Notes: generated by a model not told the origin, from the letters alone. Shown: positions 1-9,545, counted from the first letter of the stretch. The stretch is 64,000 bases of DNA from Polaribacter sp. HaHaR_3_91 (GCF_019278525.1 NZ_CP058986.1:2390001-2454000), one strand, 5' to 3'. Translations and numbers: made by a program.

Positions 1-167
1 CATCTAGTAGAATGTTTAAAAATTAAAACAGCTTCTGTTTTAGAAATTTCTTTAATTTCTTCTAATTGCTCTATAGAAGTTAAAGGAATCCAGTTTAAGT
101 ATGACACTTTTTGTACTTTTGATGTAGCATCTTCTTTTGCTCCAAAAATCTTATTAAATATACTCAT
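1..167 (-). CDS. ytxJ: YtxJ-family bacillithiol-system redox protein (partial)
   Basis: Only the first 55 codons are in the window; the gene runs off the left edge. The product begins MSIFNKIFGAKED and continues with WIPLTSIEQLEEI and VLIFKHSTR, which matches the start of the YtxJ (DUF2847) thioredoxin-like family. In that family a redox cysteine follows KHSTR directly, so it would lie just outside the window. The family is associated with bacillithiol redox chemistry in the cytoplasm. The gene is divergent from clpB across a 165-bp spacer. The family call rests on remembered N-terminal motifs. Confidence 0.75.
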   Translation of the reverse strand, partial: MSIFNKIFGAKEDATSKVQKVSYLNWIPLTSIEQLEEIKEISKTEAVLIFKHSTR

Positions 168-194
168 TGTATGTTTTTTATTGGTTTGTCGATG

Positions 195-221
195 TAAATA
201 TACGAAACTTTCATTTGTCAA
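195..221 (-). promoter_or_regulatory. candidate promoter for ytxJ
   Basis: On the minus strand TTG (219-221) is followed 16 bases later by TATATTTA (195-202), one base from the Bacteroidota -7 consensus TAnnTTTG. It lies 28 bp upstream of the ytxJ ATG. The spacing is slightly short, so this is tentative. Confidence 0.3.
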
Positions 222-332
222 AAAGTCAGTAAAAACAATCACTTACAAGACAAAATGACTCATTTTAAAACTAATGACCGGATGGTATTAAAATTGCTCT
301 ATTGTTATCAAAAAAAATAAAAATTTAGAAAA

Positions 333-2942
333 ATGAACTTTAACAATTATACAACAAAATCGCAAGAGACCATACAAATGGCGCAACAGATTGCGCAAGG
401 TTTTGGTCATAATCAAATAGAAAATGAACATATTTTTAAAGCTTTAACAGAAGTAGATGAAAATGTTTTACCTTTTCTTTTGAAAAAATTAAACATTAAT
501 ATAAATATTGTAAACCAAATTTTAGACAAACAACTAGAGAGTTTACCTAAAGTTTCTGGTGCAGAATTAATGATTTCTAGAGAAGCTAGTAAAACCTTAA
601 CAGAAGCAGCTGTTATTGCAAAAAAGATGAAAGATGATTATGTTTCTATTGAACATTTAATTCTGGCTATTTTTAAGTCTAAAAGTAATATTGCACAAGT
701 TTTAAAAGACCAAGGTGTCACAGAAAAGCATTTACAAGCAGCTATTGATGAGTTAAGAAAAGGAGAAAGAGTAACTTCTCAAAGTCAAGAAGAAACCTAT
801 AATTCTTTAAATAAATTTGCTAAAAACTTAAATCAATTAGCGCAAGACGGCAAATTAGATCCTGTAATTGGTAGAGATGAAGAAATCCGTAGATTATTAC
901 AGATTTTATCTCGTAGAACAAAAAATAATCCAATTTTAGTTGGAGAACCAGGAACCGGAAAAACGGCTATTGCAGAAGGTTTAGCGCACAGAATTGTTGA
1001 TGGTGATGTACCAGAAAACCTAAAAGGAAAACTAATTTTTTCTTTGGATATGGGTGCATTAATTGCAGGTGCAAAATATAAAGGAGAATTTGAAGAGCGT
1101 TTAAAAGCTGTAATTAAAGAGGTAACAAGCGCCGATGGAGATATTGTGCTATTTATTGATGAAATTCACACTTTAGTTGGTGCTGGTGGTGGAAATGGAG
1201 CTATGGATGCTGCAAATATTCTAAAACCCGCTTTAGCACGTGGAGAATTGCGTGCAATTGGTGCAACTACGTTGGATGAATATCAGAAATATTTTGAAAA
1301 AGACAAAGCTTTAGAAAGACGTTTTCAGAAAGTGCAAGTTAATGAACCTGATACAGAAAGTGCCATTTCTATTTTACGAGGAATTAAAGATAAATATGAA
1401 ACTCACCACAAGGTTCGTATTAAAGATGAAGCCATTATTGGTGCGGTAGAATTATCTCAGCGTTATATTACCAATCGTTTTTTACCAGATAAAGCGATTG
1501 ATTTAATGGATGAAGCAATGGCTAAACTGCGTATGGAAATCAATTCTAAACCAGAAGAACTAGATGTTTTAGACAGAAAGGTGATGCAATTAGAAATTGA
1601 AATTGAAGCCATAAAACGTGAAAAAGATGAGAACAAGTTAAAATCTTTACGTTCTGATTTAGCGAATCTAAAAGAAGAACGAAATGAGATGAACGCAAAA
1701 TGGAAATCGGAAAAAGATGTAGTTGATAATATCCAAAATGCAAAAGCTGCCATAGAAGATTTAAAGATGGAAGCGGAAAAAGCAGAACGTGATGGAGATT
1801 ATGGTAAAGTTGCCGAAATTAGATATGGGAAAATTAAAAAAGCCCAAGAAGATTTAGAAGGTTTCCAAAAAGTTTTAGCAGAGAATCAATCTGAAAAATC
1901 TTTGATAAAAGAAGAAGTAACTTATGATGATATTGCTGAAGTAGTTGCTAAATGGACTGGTGTTCCGGTGACAAAAATGATTCAATCTGAGCGTGAAAAA
2001 TTGCTTAGACTAGAAGGTCAATTACATAAAAGAGTCGTAGGCCAAGAAGAAGCAATTGTTGCCATTTCTGATGCCGTTAGAAGATCTAAAGCAGGCTTAC
2101 AAAACCCAAACAAACCTATTGGTAGTTTCTTGTTTTTAGGAACTACGGGAGTTGGTAAAACCGAATTAGCAAAAGCCCTTGCAGAATATCTTTTTGATGA
2201 TGAAAACGCAATGACACGTATTGATATGAGTGAATATCAAGAAAAACATTCTGTAAGTAGATTGGTTGGTGCGCCTCCGGGATATGTTGGGTATGATGAA
2301 GGCGGACAATTAACAGAAGCTGTTAGAAGAAGACCTTATTCTGTAGTACTTTTAGATGAAATTGAAAAAGCGCATCCAGATACTTTTAATATTTTATTAC
2401 AAGTGTTAGATGAAGGAAGGTTAACGGATAATAAAGGACGTGTAGCTGACTTTAAAAACACCATTATCATTATGACCTCTAACATTGGTAGCCATATTAT
2501 TCAGGATAAATTTAGCGACCCAAAAGCAGATTTAGAAGCTGTAACTGAGTTGGCAAAAATAGAAGTTTTAGCCTTGTTAAAACAATCTGTAAGACCAGAA
2601 TTTTTAAATAGAATTGATGATGTAATTATGTTTACACCTTTAAACAAGGAAAATATATTTGAAATTGTAAAATTACAAATAGATCATTTAAAGAAAATGA
2701 TTGGTAAACAAGAAATTACTTTAGATGCAACCGATGAAGCAATTACGTATTTAGCTGAAAAAGGATATCAGCCAGAATTTGGTGCCCGTCCTGTAAAAAG
2801 AGTGATTCAGAAGGAAGTATTAAATCAGCTTTCTAAAGAAATTTTATCTGGAAAAATCACAACAGATAGTATTATTTTAATTGATGCTTTTGATGATAAA
2901 TTGGTTTTTAGAAATCAGTCTGATTTTGTAGAAAATGTATAA
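333..2942 (+). CDS. clpB: ATP-dependent disaggregase ClpB
   Basis: This is a cytoplasmic Hsp100 chaperone that rescues aggregated proteins together with DnaK. The 869-residue length is normal. An N-terminal Clp_N repeat domain (about 1-145) is followed by AAA domain 1 with Walker A GEPGTGKT (204-211) and Walker B LFIDEIHTL, a charged coiled-coil middle domain (about 400-530), and AAA domain 2 with Walker A GTTGVGKT and Walker B VVLLDEIEKAHPD. The middle domain separates ClpB from ClpA and ClpC. No clear heat-shock element was seen upstream. The gene stands alone and ends at a strong terminator. Confidence 0.97.
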   Translation: MNFNNYTTKSQETIQMAQQIAQGFGHNQIENEHIFKALTEVDENVLPFLLKKLNININIVNQILDKQLESLPKVSGAELMISREASKTLTEAAVIAKKMKDDYVSIEHLILAIFKSKSNIAQVLKDQGVTEKHLQAAIDELRKGERVTSQSQEETYNSLNKFAKNLNQLAQDGKLDPVIGRDEEIRRLLQILSRRTKNNPILVGEPGTGKTAIAEGLAHRIVDGDVPENLKGKLIFSLDMGALIAGAKYKGEFEERLKAVIKEVTSADGDIVLFIDEIHTLVGAGGGNGAMDAANILKPALARGELRAIGATTLDEYQKYFEKDKALERRFQKVQVNEPDTESAISILRGIKDKYETHHKVRIKDEAIIGAVELSQRYITNRFLPDKAIDLMDEAMAKLRMEINSKPEELDVLDRKVMQLEIEIEAIKREKDENKLKSLRSDLANLKEERNEMNAKWKSEKDVVDNIQNAKAAIEDLKMEAEKAERDGDYGKVAEIRYGKIKKAQEDLEGFQKVLAENQSEKSLIKEEVTYDDIAEVVAKWTGVPVTKMIQSEREKLLRLEGQLHKRVVGQEEAIVAISDAVRRSKAGLQNPNKPIGSFLFLGTTGVGKTELAKALAEYLFDDENAMTRIDMSEYQEKHSVSRLVGAPPGYVGYDEGGQLTEAVRRRPYSVVLLDEIEKAHPDTFNILLQVLDEGRLTDNKGRVADFKNTIIIMTSNIGSHIIQDKFSDPKADLEAVTELAKIEVLALLKQSVRPEFLNRIDDVIMFTPLNKENIFEIVKLQIDHLKKMIGKQEITLDATDEAITYLAEKGYQPEFGARPVKRVIQKEVLNQLSKEILSGKITTDSIILIDAFDDKLVFRNQSDFVENV

Positions 2943-3028
2943 TTTTGTCATACTGAATTTACTTCAGCATTAAAAGCAAGAATCTAAAACAAGTTTTAGT
3001 TAACAATAAAGAGTTTTAGTTCGTTTGT

Positions 3029-3064
3029 AAAAAGCGGTGTTTGAAAAAACATCGCTTTTTCTTT
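3029..3064 (+). terminator. intrinsic terminator after clpB
   Basis: The arm AAAAAGCGGTGTT pairs with AACATCGCTTTTT through one G-T pair, and the hairpin runs straight into a T tract. It starts 87 bp after the clpB stop. Confidence 0.8.
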
Positions 3065-3095
3065 TTGATTACATTTGTTCTCTAAACCAAATATA

Positions 3096-3593
3096 ATGAA
3101 GAAATTTTTACTGCTTTTTGTTTTCGCTTTTACTTTTATAACTGCTTGTTCTTCCGATGAAACAACCACGTATTATTTAATTCGTCATGCAGAAAAAGAC
3201 AGAACAAATAAATCTAATAGAAATCCTATTTTAAATAAAAACGGAATAGAAAGGGCAGAAAAATGGGCAAATCATTTTAAAAACGTTCCGTTTGATGCTA
3301 TTTACTCAACAAACTACAACAGAACTATAGAAACTGCTACACCAACTGCAGACAGTAAAAGTTTAAAAATTAAAAAGTACAATCCGAGTAAAATGTACGA
3401 TTCCATTTTTCAGCAAGAAACAAAAGGCAAAACCGTTTTAATAGTTGGACATAGCAACACCACTCCTGCTTTTGTAAATAAGATTTTAGGAGAAAAAAAG
3501 TATGAAGATATAGACGATAACAATAACGCTAACTTATATATTGTTACTATTTCTGGTGATGAAAAAACAAGTGTTGTAGAAAAAGTTGAATAA
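3096..3593 (+). CDS. SixA-like histidine phosphatase lipoprotein
   Basis: The 165-residue product belongs to the histidine phosphatase (phosphoglycerate mutase-like) superfamily. The catalytic motif is LIRHAEKDR near the mature N-terminus, and a second conserved histidine is in VGHSNTTP. The start at 3096 was chosen because it gives a classic lipoprotein signal, MKKFLLLFVFAFTFITAC; a TTG 21 bp upstream is possible but less likely. The protein is probably anchored to an envelope membrane facing the periplasm. Its substrate cannot be read from the sequence. It is a single gene, convergent with the next one. Confidence 0.85.
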   Translation: MKKFLLLFVFAFTFITACSSDETTTYYLIRHAEKDRTNKSNRNPILNKNGIERAEKWANHFKNVPFDAIYSTNYNRTIETATPTADSKSLKIKKYNPSKMYDSIFQQETKGKTVLIVGHSNTTPAFVNKILGEKKYEDIDDNNNANLYIVTISGDEKTSVVEKVE

Positions 3594-3726
3594 CTTATTT
3601 TTTATACATAAACTTATCTTAATAAAAACGATTTATTTGTATTTCATTTTTAAAATAGCGAGTATCCTTCAACTTCACTCAAGATAAAATCCAAATAGGA
3701 AATAGCTTCATAGAACACTACTTACC

Positions 3727-4473
3727 TTACTCCAAAATCTGTACTTCTATATTTTCTAAATTTATTTCTGATAATTTTTTAAGCTCATTTTTTTCAAACG
3801 CTTTATCTATATCAATTAAAGAAATCCCATCATTTAAAGGCTTATAATTATCATAATTTACAAAACGAATTCCGTTTTTTAAGACTTCTTTGGTTATAGC
3901 TCTAAAACGTTTTCCTCCATCATTTGTATGGTAAGAATATGCTAAATAATCAACTAAAAAATCTTGTTTACCAATCCAATAAATAAAAACATCATCAAAA
4001 TCTTCTCCTCCTCCATCTTCAGAGAAAGTAACTTGTACTTTATAATACTCTTCGTCTTTTATCGAAGTTGATGGTAATAACTTTTTTATAACTGCCTTGT
4101 CATTTAATCCGAAGGGTAACACAGAAAAATAATGCACAGAATTTACCGAATTCGATAAAATGTTAGCTATCGAATCGTTTACTTGATAAGGAGTTCCGTT
4201 CACTAATCTTTTAAACCCGTCATTACTTAAAACATCAGAAATAAACCCTACTTTGTCATCTTTCTGCTTTCTTGTAAGCTTAAAACTTCCATTAGGTTTT
4301 CTATTTGCAATATATTTTTTGTCTCTAAATTTAAAATTAATTTCGGAATTAGCTACTTTATCTGACCCTGATGAAATAATAGCCTTATCTATAATTTGTT
4401 GTGCAGTCAACTTGTTTTCAGAAGGTTTACAAGAAATTAAAAAAGCTAAAAAAAGAATTGGTAAATATTTCAT
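3727..4473 (-). CDS. DUF6503-like lipoprotein
   Basis: The 248-residue product starts MKYLPILFLAFLISC, a lipoprotein signal with Cys at the cleavage point. An ATG 36 bp upstream exists but would bury this signal. The body resembles the protein at 48449-49282: both are lipoproteins with beta-rich stretches of the type VQVTFSEDGGG...VFIYWIGKQDFLVDYL, and I believe both fall in DUF6503, whose function is unknown. It is divergent from smpB and likely outer-membrane linked. The family call is from memory. Confidence 0.6.
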   Translation of the reverse strand: MKYLPILFLAFLISCKPSENKLTAQQIIDKAIISSGSDKVANSEINFKFRDKKYIANRKPNGSFKLTRKQKDDKVGFISDVLSNDGFKRLVNGTPYQVNDSIANILSNSVNSVHYFSVLPFGLNDKAVIKKLLPSTSIKDEEYYKVQVTFSEDGGGEDFDDVFIYWIGKQDFLVDYLAYSYHTNDGGKRFRAITKEVLKNGIRFVNYDNYKPLNDGISLIDIDKAFEKNELKKLSEINLENIEVQILE

Positions 4474-4521
4474 GAGATGTTGTTTTATAAGGTGGATAAT
4501 AGATTTCAAAATTACATTTCT

Positions 4522-4547
4522 TTGACCAAAGTAAAAATGTATCTTTG
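4522..4547 (+). promoter_or_regulatory. candidate promoter for smpB
   Basis: TATCTTTG (4540-4547) is a perfect TAnnTTTG -7 element 28 bp before the smpB ATG. A TTG at 4522-4524 could be the -33 element, with a short 15-bp spacer. Confidence 0.5.
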
Positions 4548-4575
4548 TTAAAATTATTAAAATTAAAATCAGTCT

Positions 4576-5043
4576 ATGGCTGTTCAGAAAAAGATAAACA
4601 TAAAGAACAAAAAAGCACGTTTCGAATTTGAAATTCTAGACAAATACGTTGCTGGAATTCAGTTAACCGGAACGGAAATAAAATCTATTCGTTTAAGTCA
4701 GGCTAGAATTACAGAGAGTTTTTGTGAATTTAATGATGGCGGAGAATTGTTTATTGTAAATATGTACATTCAAGAATACATGTTTGGGCATCACTTTAAC
4801 CACAAACCTAAAAGTGAACGTAGATTATTAATGCACAAACGTGAATTACGATCTTTAAGAAAAGACGTTGAAGCAAAAGGAAATACCATTGTTCCTTTAC
4901 GTTTGTTTATTAATGATAAAGGTTTTGCCAAATTAGAAATTGCATTGGCAAAAGGAAAACAAACGCACGACAAACGAGAAGTTATTAAAGACAGAGATAA
5001 CAAACGTGATTTGGCACGTATTAAAAAGAGTTTTAACGGTTAA
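4576..5043 (+). CDS. smpB: SsrA-binding protein SmpB
   Basis: SmpB binds tmRNA and delivers it to stalled ribosomes for trans-translation. The 155-residue length is normal. Visible family motifs are NKKARFEFEILDKYVAGIQLTGTEIKSIR split over the N-terminal part, the central RRLLMHKREL segment, and the basic tail KRDLARIKK that enters the decoding centre. The stop codon overlaps the start of the prenyltransferase gene (TAATG), which suggests translational coupling. Confidence 0.96.
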   Translation: MAVQKKINIKNKKARFEFEILDKYVAGIQLTGTEIKSIRLSQARITESFCEFNDGGELFIVNMYIQEYMFGHHFNHKPKSERRLLMHKRELRSLRKDVEAKGNTIVPLRLFINDKGFAKLEIALAKGKQTHDKREVIKDRDNKRDLARIKKSFNG

Positions 5044-6011
5044 TGGATTTTTTAAGACTTATTCGTTACAAAAACCTATTGATGGTTTTATTAACAATGG
5101 TTTTAACCAAATACGCGCTAATAGATTCTATCTTTTTTAGCAATCTTAGTTTTAAAAATTACACCTTAATACACACTACTTATTTAGGAATTACCTTAAC
5201 TCATTGTCTATTTATATTATTTTCTTTCAGCATTTTATGTATCACCGCTGGCGGATATATTATAAATGATATTTTTGATGTAGAAACTGATAAAATAAAC
5301 AAACCATTAAAAGTAATTATAGAAAAATCTATTTCTAAAAAAAAGGCTTGGATTCTTTACTATTTTACCAGCATTCTAGGTTTACTCTCTGGTATATATT
5401 TATCCTTTACTACCGAAAACAATCTGTATAGTTTCTTTTTTTTAGGAACTATTTTAGCTCTCTTTTTATATTCTAAATACTTAAAAAAAACTCTTTTTAT
5501 TGGTAATTTACTAGTTTCAGTTCTCTTAGGTTTGGTGGTCTTTATAACCGTAATATTTAACGAACCAAAAGCACATAACAGTAATTTGTTAGAATTAATA
5601 ATTAACATGGCCACAAGTATTCGTTTTCTTTTTATAATGATAACTTATATTGTTTTTTCTGTACTGACCAATCTTATTAGAGAAATTATTAAAGATATAG
5701 AAGACATTAATGGCGATTTAAAAATAAAAGCTAATACATTACCTATTTTGTTTGGAAGAAAAAGAGCTTCTAAAGTCGCTTTTTTCTTTAGTGCCATTTT
5801 ACTAGTGTTTCTTTTAATCGTTTTACAATCTTTAATAAATGAATACGTACTTTTAACCTACGGAATTCTGTTTACTTTACTTCCACTACTTTATTTTATG
5901 TACAAATTATGGTTTTCTGAAAGCAAAAAGGAATTTAGTTTTCTAAGTAATTTAATGAAAGTAATAATGCTTTTCGGAATTTTATCTATGATATTATTCA
6001 AACTGAAATAA
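5043..6011 (+). CDS. UbiA-family prenyltransferase
   Basis: The 322-residue integral membrane protein has about eight or nine hydrophobic segments. It carries the first Asp-rich motif NDIFDVETDKINKP and the second, DIEDINGDLKIKANTLP, which together bind Mg and prenyl diphosphate. The protein most resembles the geranylgeranylglycerol-phosphate transferase-like branch found in Bacteroidota, but the acceptor cannot be fixed from sequence. It overlaps smpB by one base and is followed by maf 40 bp later, so the three probably form one transcript. Confidence 0.88.
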   Translation: MDFLRLIRYKNLLMVLLTMVLTKYALIDSIFFSNLSFKNYTLIHTTYLGITLTHCLFILFSFSILCITAGGYIINDIFDVETDKINKPLKVIIEKSISKKKAWILYYFTSILGLLSGIYLSFTTENNLYSFFFLGTILALFLYSKYLKKTLFIGNLLVSVLLGLVVFITVIFNEPKAHNSNLLELIINMATSIRFLFIMITYIVFSVLTNLIREIIKDIEDINGDLKIKANTLPILFGRKRASKVAFFFSAILLVFLLIVLQSLINEYVLLTYGILFTLLPLLYFMYKLWFSESKKEFSFLSNLMKVIMLFGILSMILFKLK

Positions 6012-6051
6012 AAATAGATTCCTGCTTCCACAGGATGAACAACACAAATAT

Positions 6052-6630
6052 ATGTTAAGAGAAAAATTAAAAGAGTATAACGTTATATTAGCTTCTAAAT
6101 CACCAAGAAGACAGCAATTTTTTAAAGATTTAGATATAGATTTTACAATTCAATTAAAAGAAGTTGAAGAAATTTATCCACCTGAATTAAAAGGAACAGA
6201 CATTACAGATTTTTTAGCAGATTTAAAATCGAAAGCTTTTTCAAATTTATCAGAAAAAGATATCTTAATTACTTCAGACACCATTGTTTGGTTAGAAAAT
6301 ACAGCTTTAGGAAAACCAAAAGACGAAGCAGATGCTTTTGCCATGTTAAGGGCGTTATCTGGTAAAAAACATGAAGTAATTACTTCTATAAGTATAAAGA
6401 GCAAACAGTTTCAAAAGATTATAAATGACATTACCGTAGTTTCTTTTAAAGAACTATCTGATGACGAAATAAACTATTACATCAAAAATTACAAGCCTTA
6501 TGACAAAGCTGGAGCATACGGTATACAAGAGTGGATTGGTTTTATAGCTATTGATAATTTAGAAGGAAGCTATTTTAATGTGGTGGGTTTACCGGTTCAA
6601 AAATTGTATGCCGAATTAATGAATCTATAA
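6052..6630 (+). CDS. maf: Maf-family nucleotide pyrophosphatase
   Basis: The 192-residue product has the Maf signature ILASKSPRRQQF near the N-terminus and the catalytic region TSDTIVWLEN, then GAYGIQEWIG. Maf proteins hydrolyse non-canonical or pyrimidine nucleoside triphosphates (YhdE type: dTTP/UTP) as housecleaning enzymes. This copy looks intact. It is third in the smpB-ubiA-maf run. Confidence 0.93.
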   Translation: MLREKLKEYNVILASKSPRRQQFFKDLDIDFTIQLKEVEEIYPPELKGTDITDFLADLKSKAFSNLSEKDILITSDTIVWLENTALGKPKDEADAFAMLRALSGKKHEVITSISIKSKQFQKIINDITVVSFKELSDDEINYYIKNYKPYDKAGAYGIQEWIGFIAIDNLEGSYFNVVGLPVQKLYAELMNL

Positions 6631-6743
6631 AGCAATCAAAAACAGTAAAACGGAAATTTATTTCTCTCAACAACAACACGTTACCATAAAGCAAACAATT
6701 TCTTAACCTAAAGTTAACATACTATACAAACTCATTAAACCTG

Positions 6744-6777
6744 TTGTTTTTATAACATTATAAACTGCGTAATTTTG
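6744..6777 (+). promoter_or_regulatory. promoter of the 34-residue microprotein gene
   Basis: TAATTTTG (6770-6777) fits the TAnnTTTG -7 element exactly, and a TTG at 6744-6746 lies 23 bases upstream. A start point about 6 bases after the -7 box would leave a leader of roughly 15 nt before the ATG at 6799. Confidence 0.55.
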
Positions 6778-6798
6778 CACCCGCAAATTAAGCAATTT

Positions 6799-6903
6799 AT
6801 GAAAACAAGTAATCAGAAAGTAAAAAGTAAAGTTGGTGAACCAACAAAAAATTTAAGCAACACAAATTCAACGCTTTGGAATTTAAAAAGACGTTATAGA
6901 TAA
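6799..6903 (+). CDS. 34-residue basic microprotein
   Basis: The frame starts MKTSNQKVKSKVGEPTKN and ends STLWNLKRRYR. It is strongly basic, has one Trp, and has no hydrophobic segment. The case for a real gene is its placement: a good Bacteroidota promoter ends 21 bp before the ATG and a strong intrinsic terminator begins 21 bp after the stop, so promoter, frame and terminator make a tight 210-bp unit. I do not recognise the protein. It could instead be the readable part of a small RNA. Confidence 0.55.
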   Translation: MKTSNQKVKSKVGEPTKNLSNTNSTLWNLKRRYR

Positions 6904-6924
6904 ATATAGTTCCTTTTAACTTAT

Positions 6925-6955
6925 AAGCTCTTTTCTATGAAAAGAGCTTTTTTTT
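6925..6955 (+). terminator. intrinsic terminator after microprotein gene
   Basis: AAGCTCTTTTC and GAAAAGAGCTT form an 11-bp perfect stem with a 3-base loop, followed by a run of T. Confidence 0.85.
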
Positions 6956-7149
6956 CGTCTCATAATTAAGATAGTGAACATCTTCAACTTTTAGATACCT
7001 ACAATTTAGATAAGCTCTAAATGAAGTTAAAGAGCTGTTTTTCTACTAAAAAACACTTCGCTTTTATATTTAATCCATTTTTACAAATAAATCATCGGGT
7101 TTCACAAAAAATTAACCTTTCTAAAAGCAATTATTCATATTATTGCAAT

Positions 7150-7953
7150 ATGCAAAGACTATTATACATTTTGTGCTTATTCGCTTCTTTAAGCACACTC
7201 TCACAGAACGATACCATTCGTGTTAAAACGTTAAAAGGACAAATTATTCACGCCGAAAGTAAAAAAGCTTTAAGCGCTTCTCATATATTAAACCTAAATA
7301 CAGTTCAAGGAACCATTACAGATGATAGAGGTTTTTTTGAAATACCAACAAGAGCAAACGACACAATCTTAGTTTCTTATTTAGGATACGAATCTATAAA
7401 ACTAAAAATCACAAACGATTTATTAAAAGGAAACGAACTACTAATTGCTTTGTATGAAAAACCAGAAGAAATTAGAGAAGTTGTTATAAAATCCACACAA
7501 TTAATAGGTGTTTTAGAAATTGACGTAAAACAAGTACCAAAAGATCGATTTACAAGAATTAAAATAAACGGACTACCACAAACCTATGAGGTTGGTAAAC
7601 CTAAAGGAAAAGACTTCTCATCTCCTATTGCGGCATTATTTCAACCTGTAGATTACTTATACAATCTTTTTGGAAGCAAACCGAAACAATTAAAAAAATT
7701 ACAGAAGCTTAAAAAAGAGGATGATTTACGTAAAATGTTAGCTGGTAAGTTTGACAGAGAAGTAATGATGGAATATCTGCAAATGGACAGACAAGAACTT
7801 ACAGAATTACTTACAGACTGTAACTACTCTGAATACTTTATTAAAAAGGCGTCTGATTTACAAATGATAGAGGCTGTATTGGATTGTTACGAAAACTACA
7901 AAGCCATTAAAAACGGTAAAATTGAACGCGATAAAATTCCCGTAAAAAATTAA
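7150..7953 (+). CDS. exported protein with carboxypeptidase-like regulatory domain
   Basis: The 267-residue product begins with signal peptide MQRLLYILCLFASLSTLSQ; this start was chosen over an ATG 129 bp upstream because the signal would otherwise be internal. Residues about 25-95 form a CarboxypepD_reg-like beta domain (LKGQIIHAESKKAL, TDDRGFFEIP, ILVSYLGYESIKLKI), common at the N-terminus of Bacteroidota envelope proteins. The rest is helical and basic and not recognised. It probably acts in the periplasm. No clear operon partner. Confidence 0.75.
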   Translation: MQRLLYILCLFASLSTLSQNDTIRVKTLKGQIIHAESKKALSASHILNLNTVQGTITDDRGFFEIPTRANDTILVSYLGYESIKLKITNDLLKGNELLIALYEKPEEIREVVIKSTQLIGVLEIDVKQVPKDRFTRIKINGLPQTYEVGKPKGKDFSSPIAALFQPVDYLYNLFGSKPKQLKKLQKLKKEDDLRKMLAGKFDREVMMEYLQMDRQELTELLTDCNYSEYFIKKASDLQMIEAVLDCYENYKAIKNGKIERDKIPVKN

Positions 7954-7994
7954 TTCTATACATATTGTAATATAGAAATAACAATATTATTACA

Positions 7995-8021
7995 ACCTTG
8001 AGGCTACACCCTCAAGGTTTT
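7995..8021 (+). terminator. intrinsic terminator
   Basis: ACCTTGAGG and CCTCAAGGT form a 9-bp stem followed by TTTTTAT, 42 bp after the stop of the preceding gene. Confidence 0.8.
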
Positions 8022-8500
8022 TATTTATAAGAACTTTTTCCATCTTCTTTTATTGCCATTTTAATCCTACAAACTTATTGACAACTAATATTTCATTCTT
8101 AAAAAATTACCCAAAACTGAAAAGAGTCGAAAACAATATTGCTTCCGACTCTAATCAACTATTAAAACTAACTATTAACCAACTAAAATACAGTGTTACT
8201 GTATTTGTATCTAAACTTTCTTATCTCTTCATCAACACCTTTTAAATTTCCTTTATCCTATTTTGAATTCTTTTATATAATCTTGAATCTCAAAAACCAT
8301 AATGTTATTTTGAAATATTATAGATAGTAAGCAAAACTTAAACAAGTTCTAAGACTAAATCACATCAAACTAACTTATCTAAATTTTAAAACTTACAAAA
8401 GGTCAATTCTACTACCTACATTTATAAGACACAAAAAAGGAAGTATCGTTACAAGTTAAAATGTACTTTAACAGAACTTTAAGTTTCTAAAAATAAGCAC
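8022..8500. other. non-coding stretch without a recognised feature
   Basis: About 480 bp of AT-rich DNA without a convincing frame on either strand. Two small inverted repeats are visible: GAGTCG/CGACTC (8124-8151) and AATACAGT/ACTGTATT (8187-8205). Neither has a T tract, and I cannot assign either. Confidence 0.5.
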
Positions 8501-8530
8501 AAAAAAAAATCCAGCTATCGCTGGATTTTC
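8501..8530 (-). terminator. intrinsic terminator of the SPFH gene
   Basis: Read on the minus strand, AATCCAG and CTGGATT form a stem followed by a long T tract (A run at 8501-8509 on the plus strand). It lies about 58 bp beyond the SPFH stop. Confidence 0.8.
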
Positions 8531-8587
8531 ATTGAGAATAATTTCTCTTATTAATTTTTACATCCCGCGTTAGCGGAAATTATCTTT

Positions 8588-9418
8588 TTACTGATTTCCT
8601 AAAATAATAGGTAAACCATCTTTACCAGAACCAATAACAATAACTTTACTATTAGGTGATTTAGACAACTCTAAAGTAGCACCGATTCCTTTTTCTTGTA
8701 AAATTTTATCAGTTAAAGAAGCACTTAAAATCTTATTTGCAACCGCTTTACCTTCCGCATCAATTTTTTGTCTTTCTGCTTCTTTTAACGCTTTAGCTAA
8801 TCTAAATTCATATTCTAAAGATTCTTGCTCTTGCTTTAACTTCGTTTCAATGGCAGTTCTAATGGTAGTTGGTAACTTAACATCTTCTACTAAAACTCTT
8901 TTTACTGCTAAAAATTGACCTTTTAAAACGATTTGAATTTCATCTAAAATTTCTTGTTCAATTACATCTCTTTTACTAGAATATAACTGCTCTGGAGTAT
9001 AACGACCAACAACACTTCTTGCAGCTGCATTAATTGCAGGATCTAACAATTCACGCTCATAATCCTCACCTTTTGTTTTAATTAATTTCCCTAAATTAGT
9101 AAACTCTGGCTCATACCAAATTGTACCATTTACCTTTACCTCTAATCCGTTAACAGAAAGTACATTCATTTCTGTAGAAATAGCTTGCTGACGCACTTTT
9201 CTTACAATCATACGATTCCAAGGAGCTACAATCTGAAAACCTTCTCCGTATGTTTTTTCTGTATTAATACCATCTCCCAATGCCTCAAAAACAACACCAC
9301 CTTCTCCAGGCCCAATAGTCACTGTAGATTTAGAAAATAAAATGATTACTACTACCGCTAAAATGATAAAAAAAACACCTCCCTTAGGAAACTTTATATC
9401 TACTTGATTATTCGCCAT
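8588..9418 (-). CDS. prohibitin/SPFH-domain membrane protein
   Basis: The 276-residue protein has one N-terminal membrane segment (about 13-31, IILAVVVIILFS) and then an SPFH/prohibitin domain (IGPGEGGVVFEALGDG; VNGTIWYEP; LLDPAINAAARSVVGRYTPEQLY). A charged helical stretch after about 205 (LKQEQESLEYEFRLAKALKEAE) would support oligomer rings. The family scaffolds membrane microdomains and protease complexes; no partner gene is adjacent. It ends in its own terminator. Confidence 0.9.
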   Translation of the reverse strand: MANNQVDIKFPKGGVFFIILAVVVIILFSKSTVTIGPGEGGVVFEALGDGINTEKTYGEGFQIVAPWNRMIVRKVRQQAISTEMNVLSVNGLEVKVNGTIWYEPEFTNLGKLIKTKGEDYERELLDPAINAAARSVVGRYTPEQLYSSKRDVIEQEILDEIQIVLKGQFLAVKRVLVEDVKLPTTIRTAIETKLKQEQESLEYEFRLAKALKEAERQKIDAEGKAVANKILSASLTDKILQEKGIGATLELSKSPNSKVIVIGSGKDGLPIILGNQ

Positions 9419-9545
9419 ACTTATAAATTTTGATTAATTACAAATTTACAATTTAACTTTGTGAAACACAATATATATAATCTATATATTGGCTAAAAAG
9501 CGTTAATACTTAACATAATTTTAGATATAAAAATGAACCTTAAAT

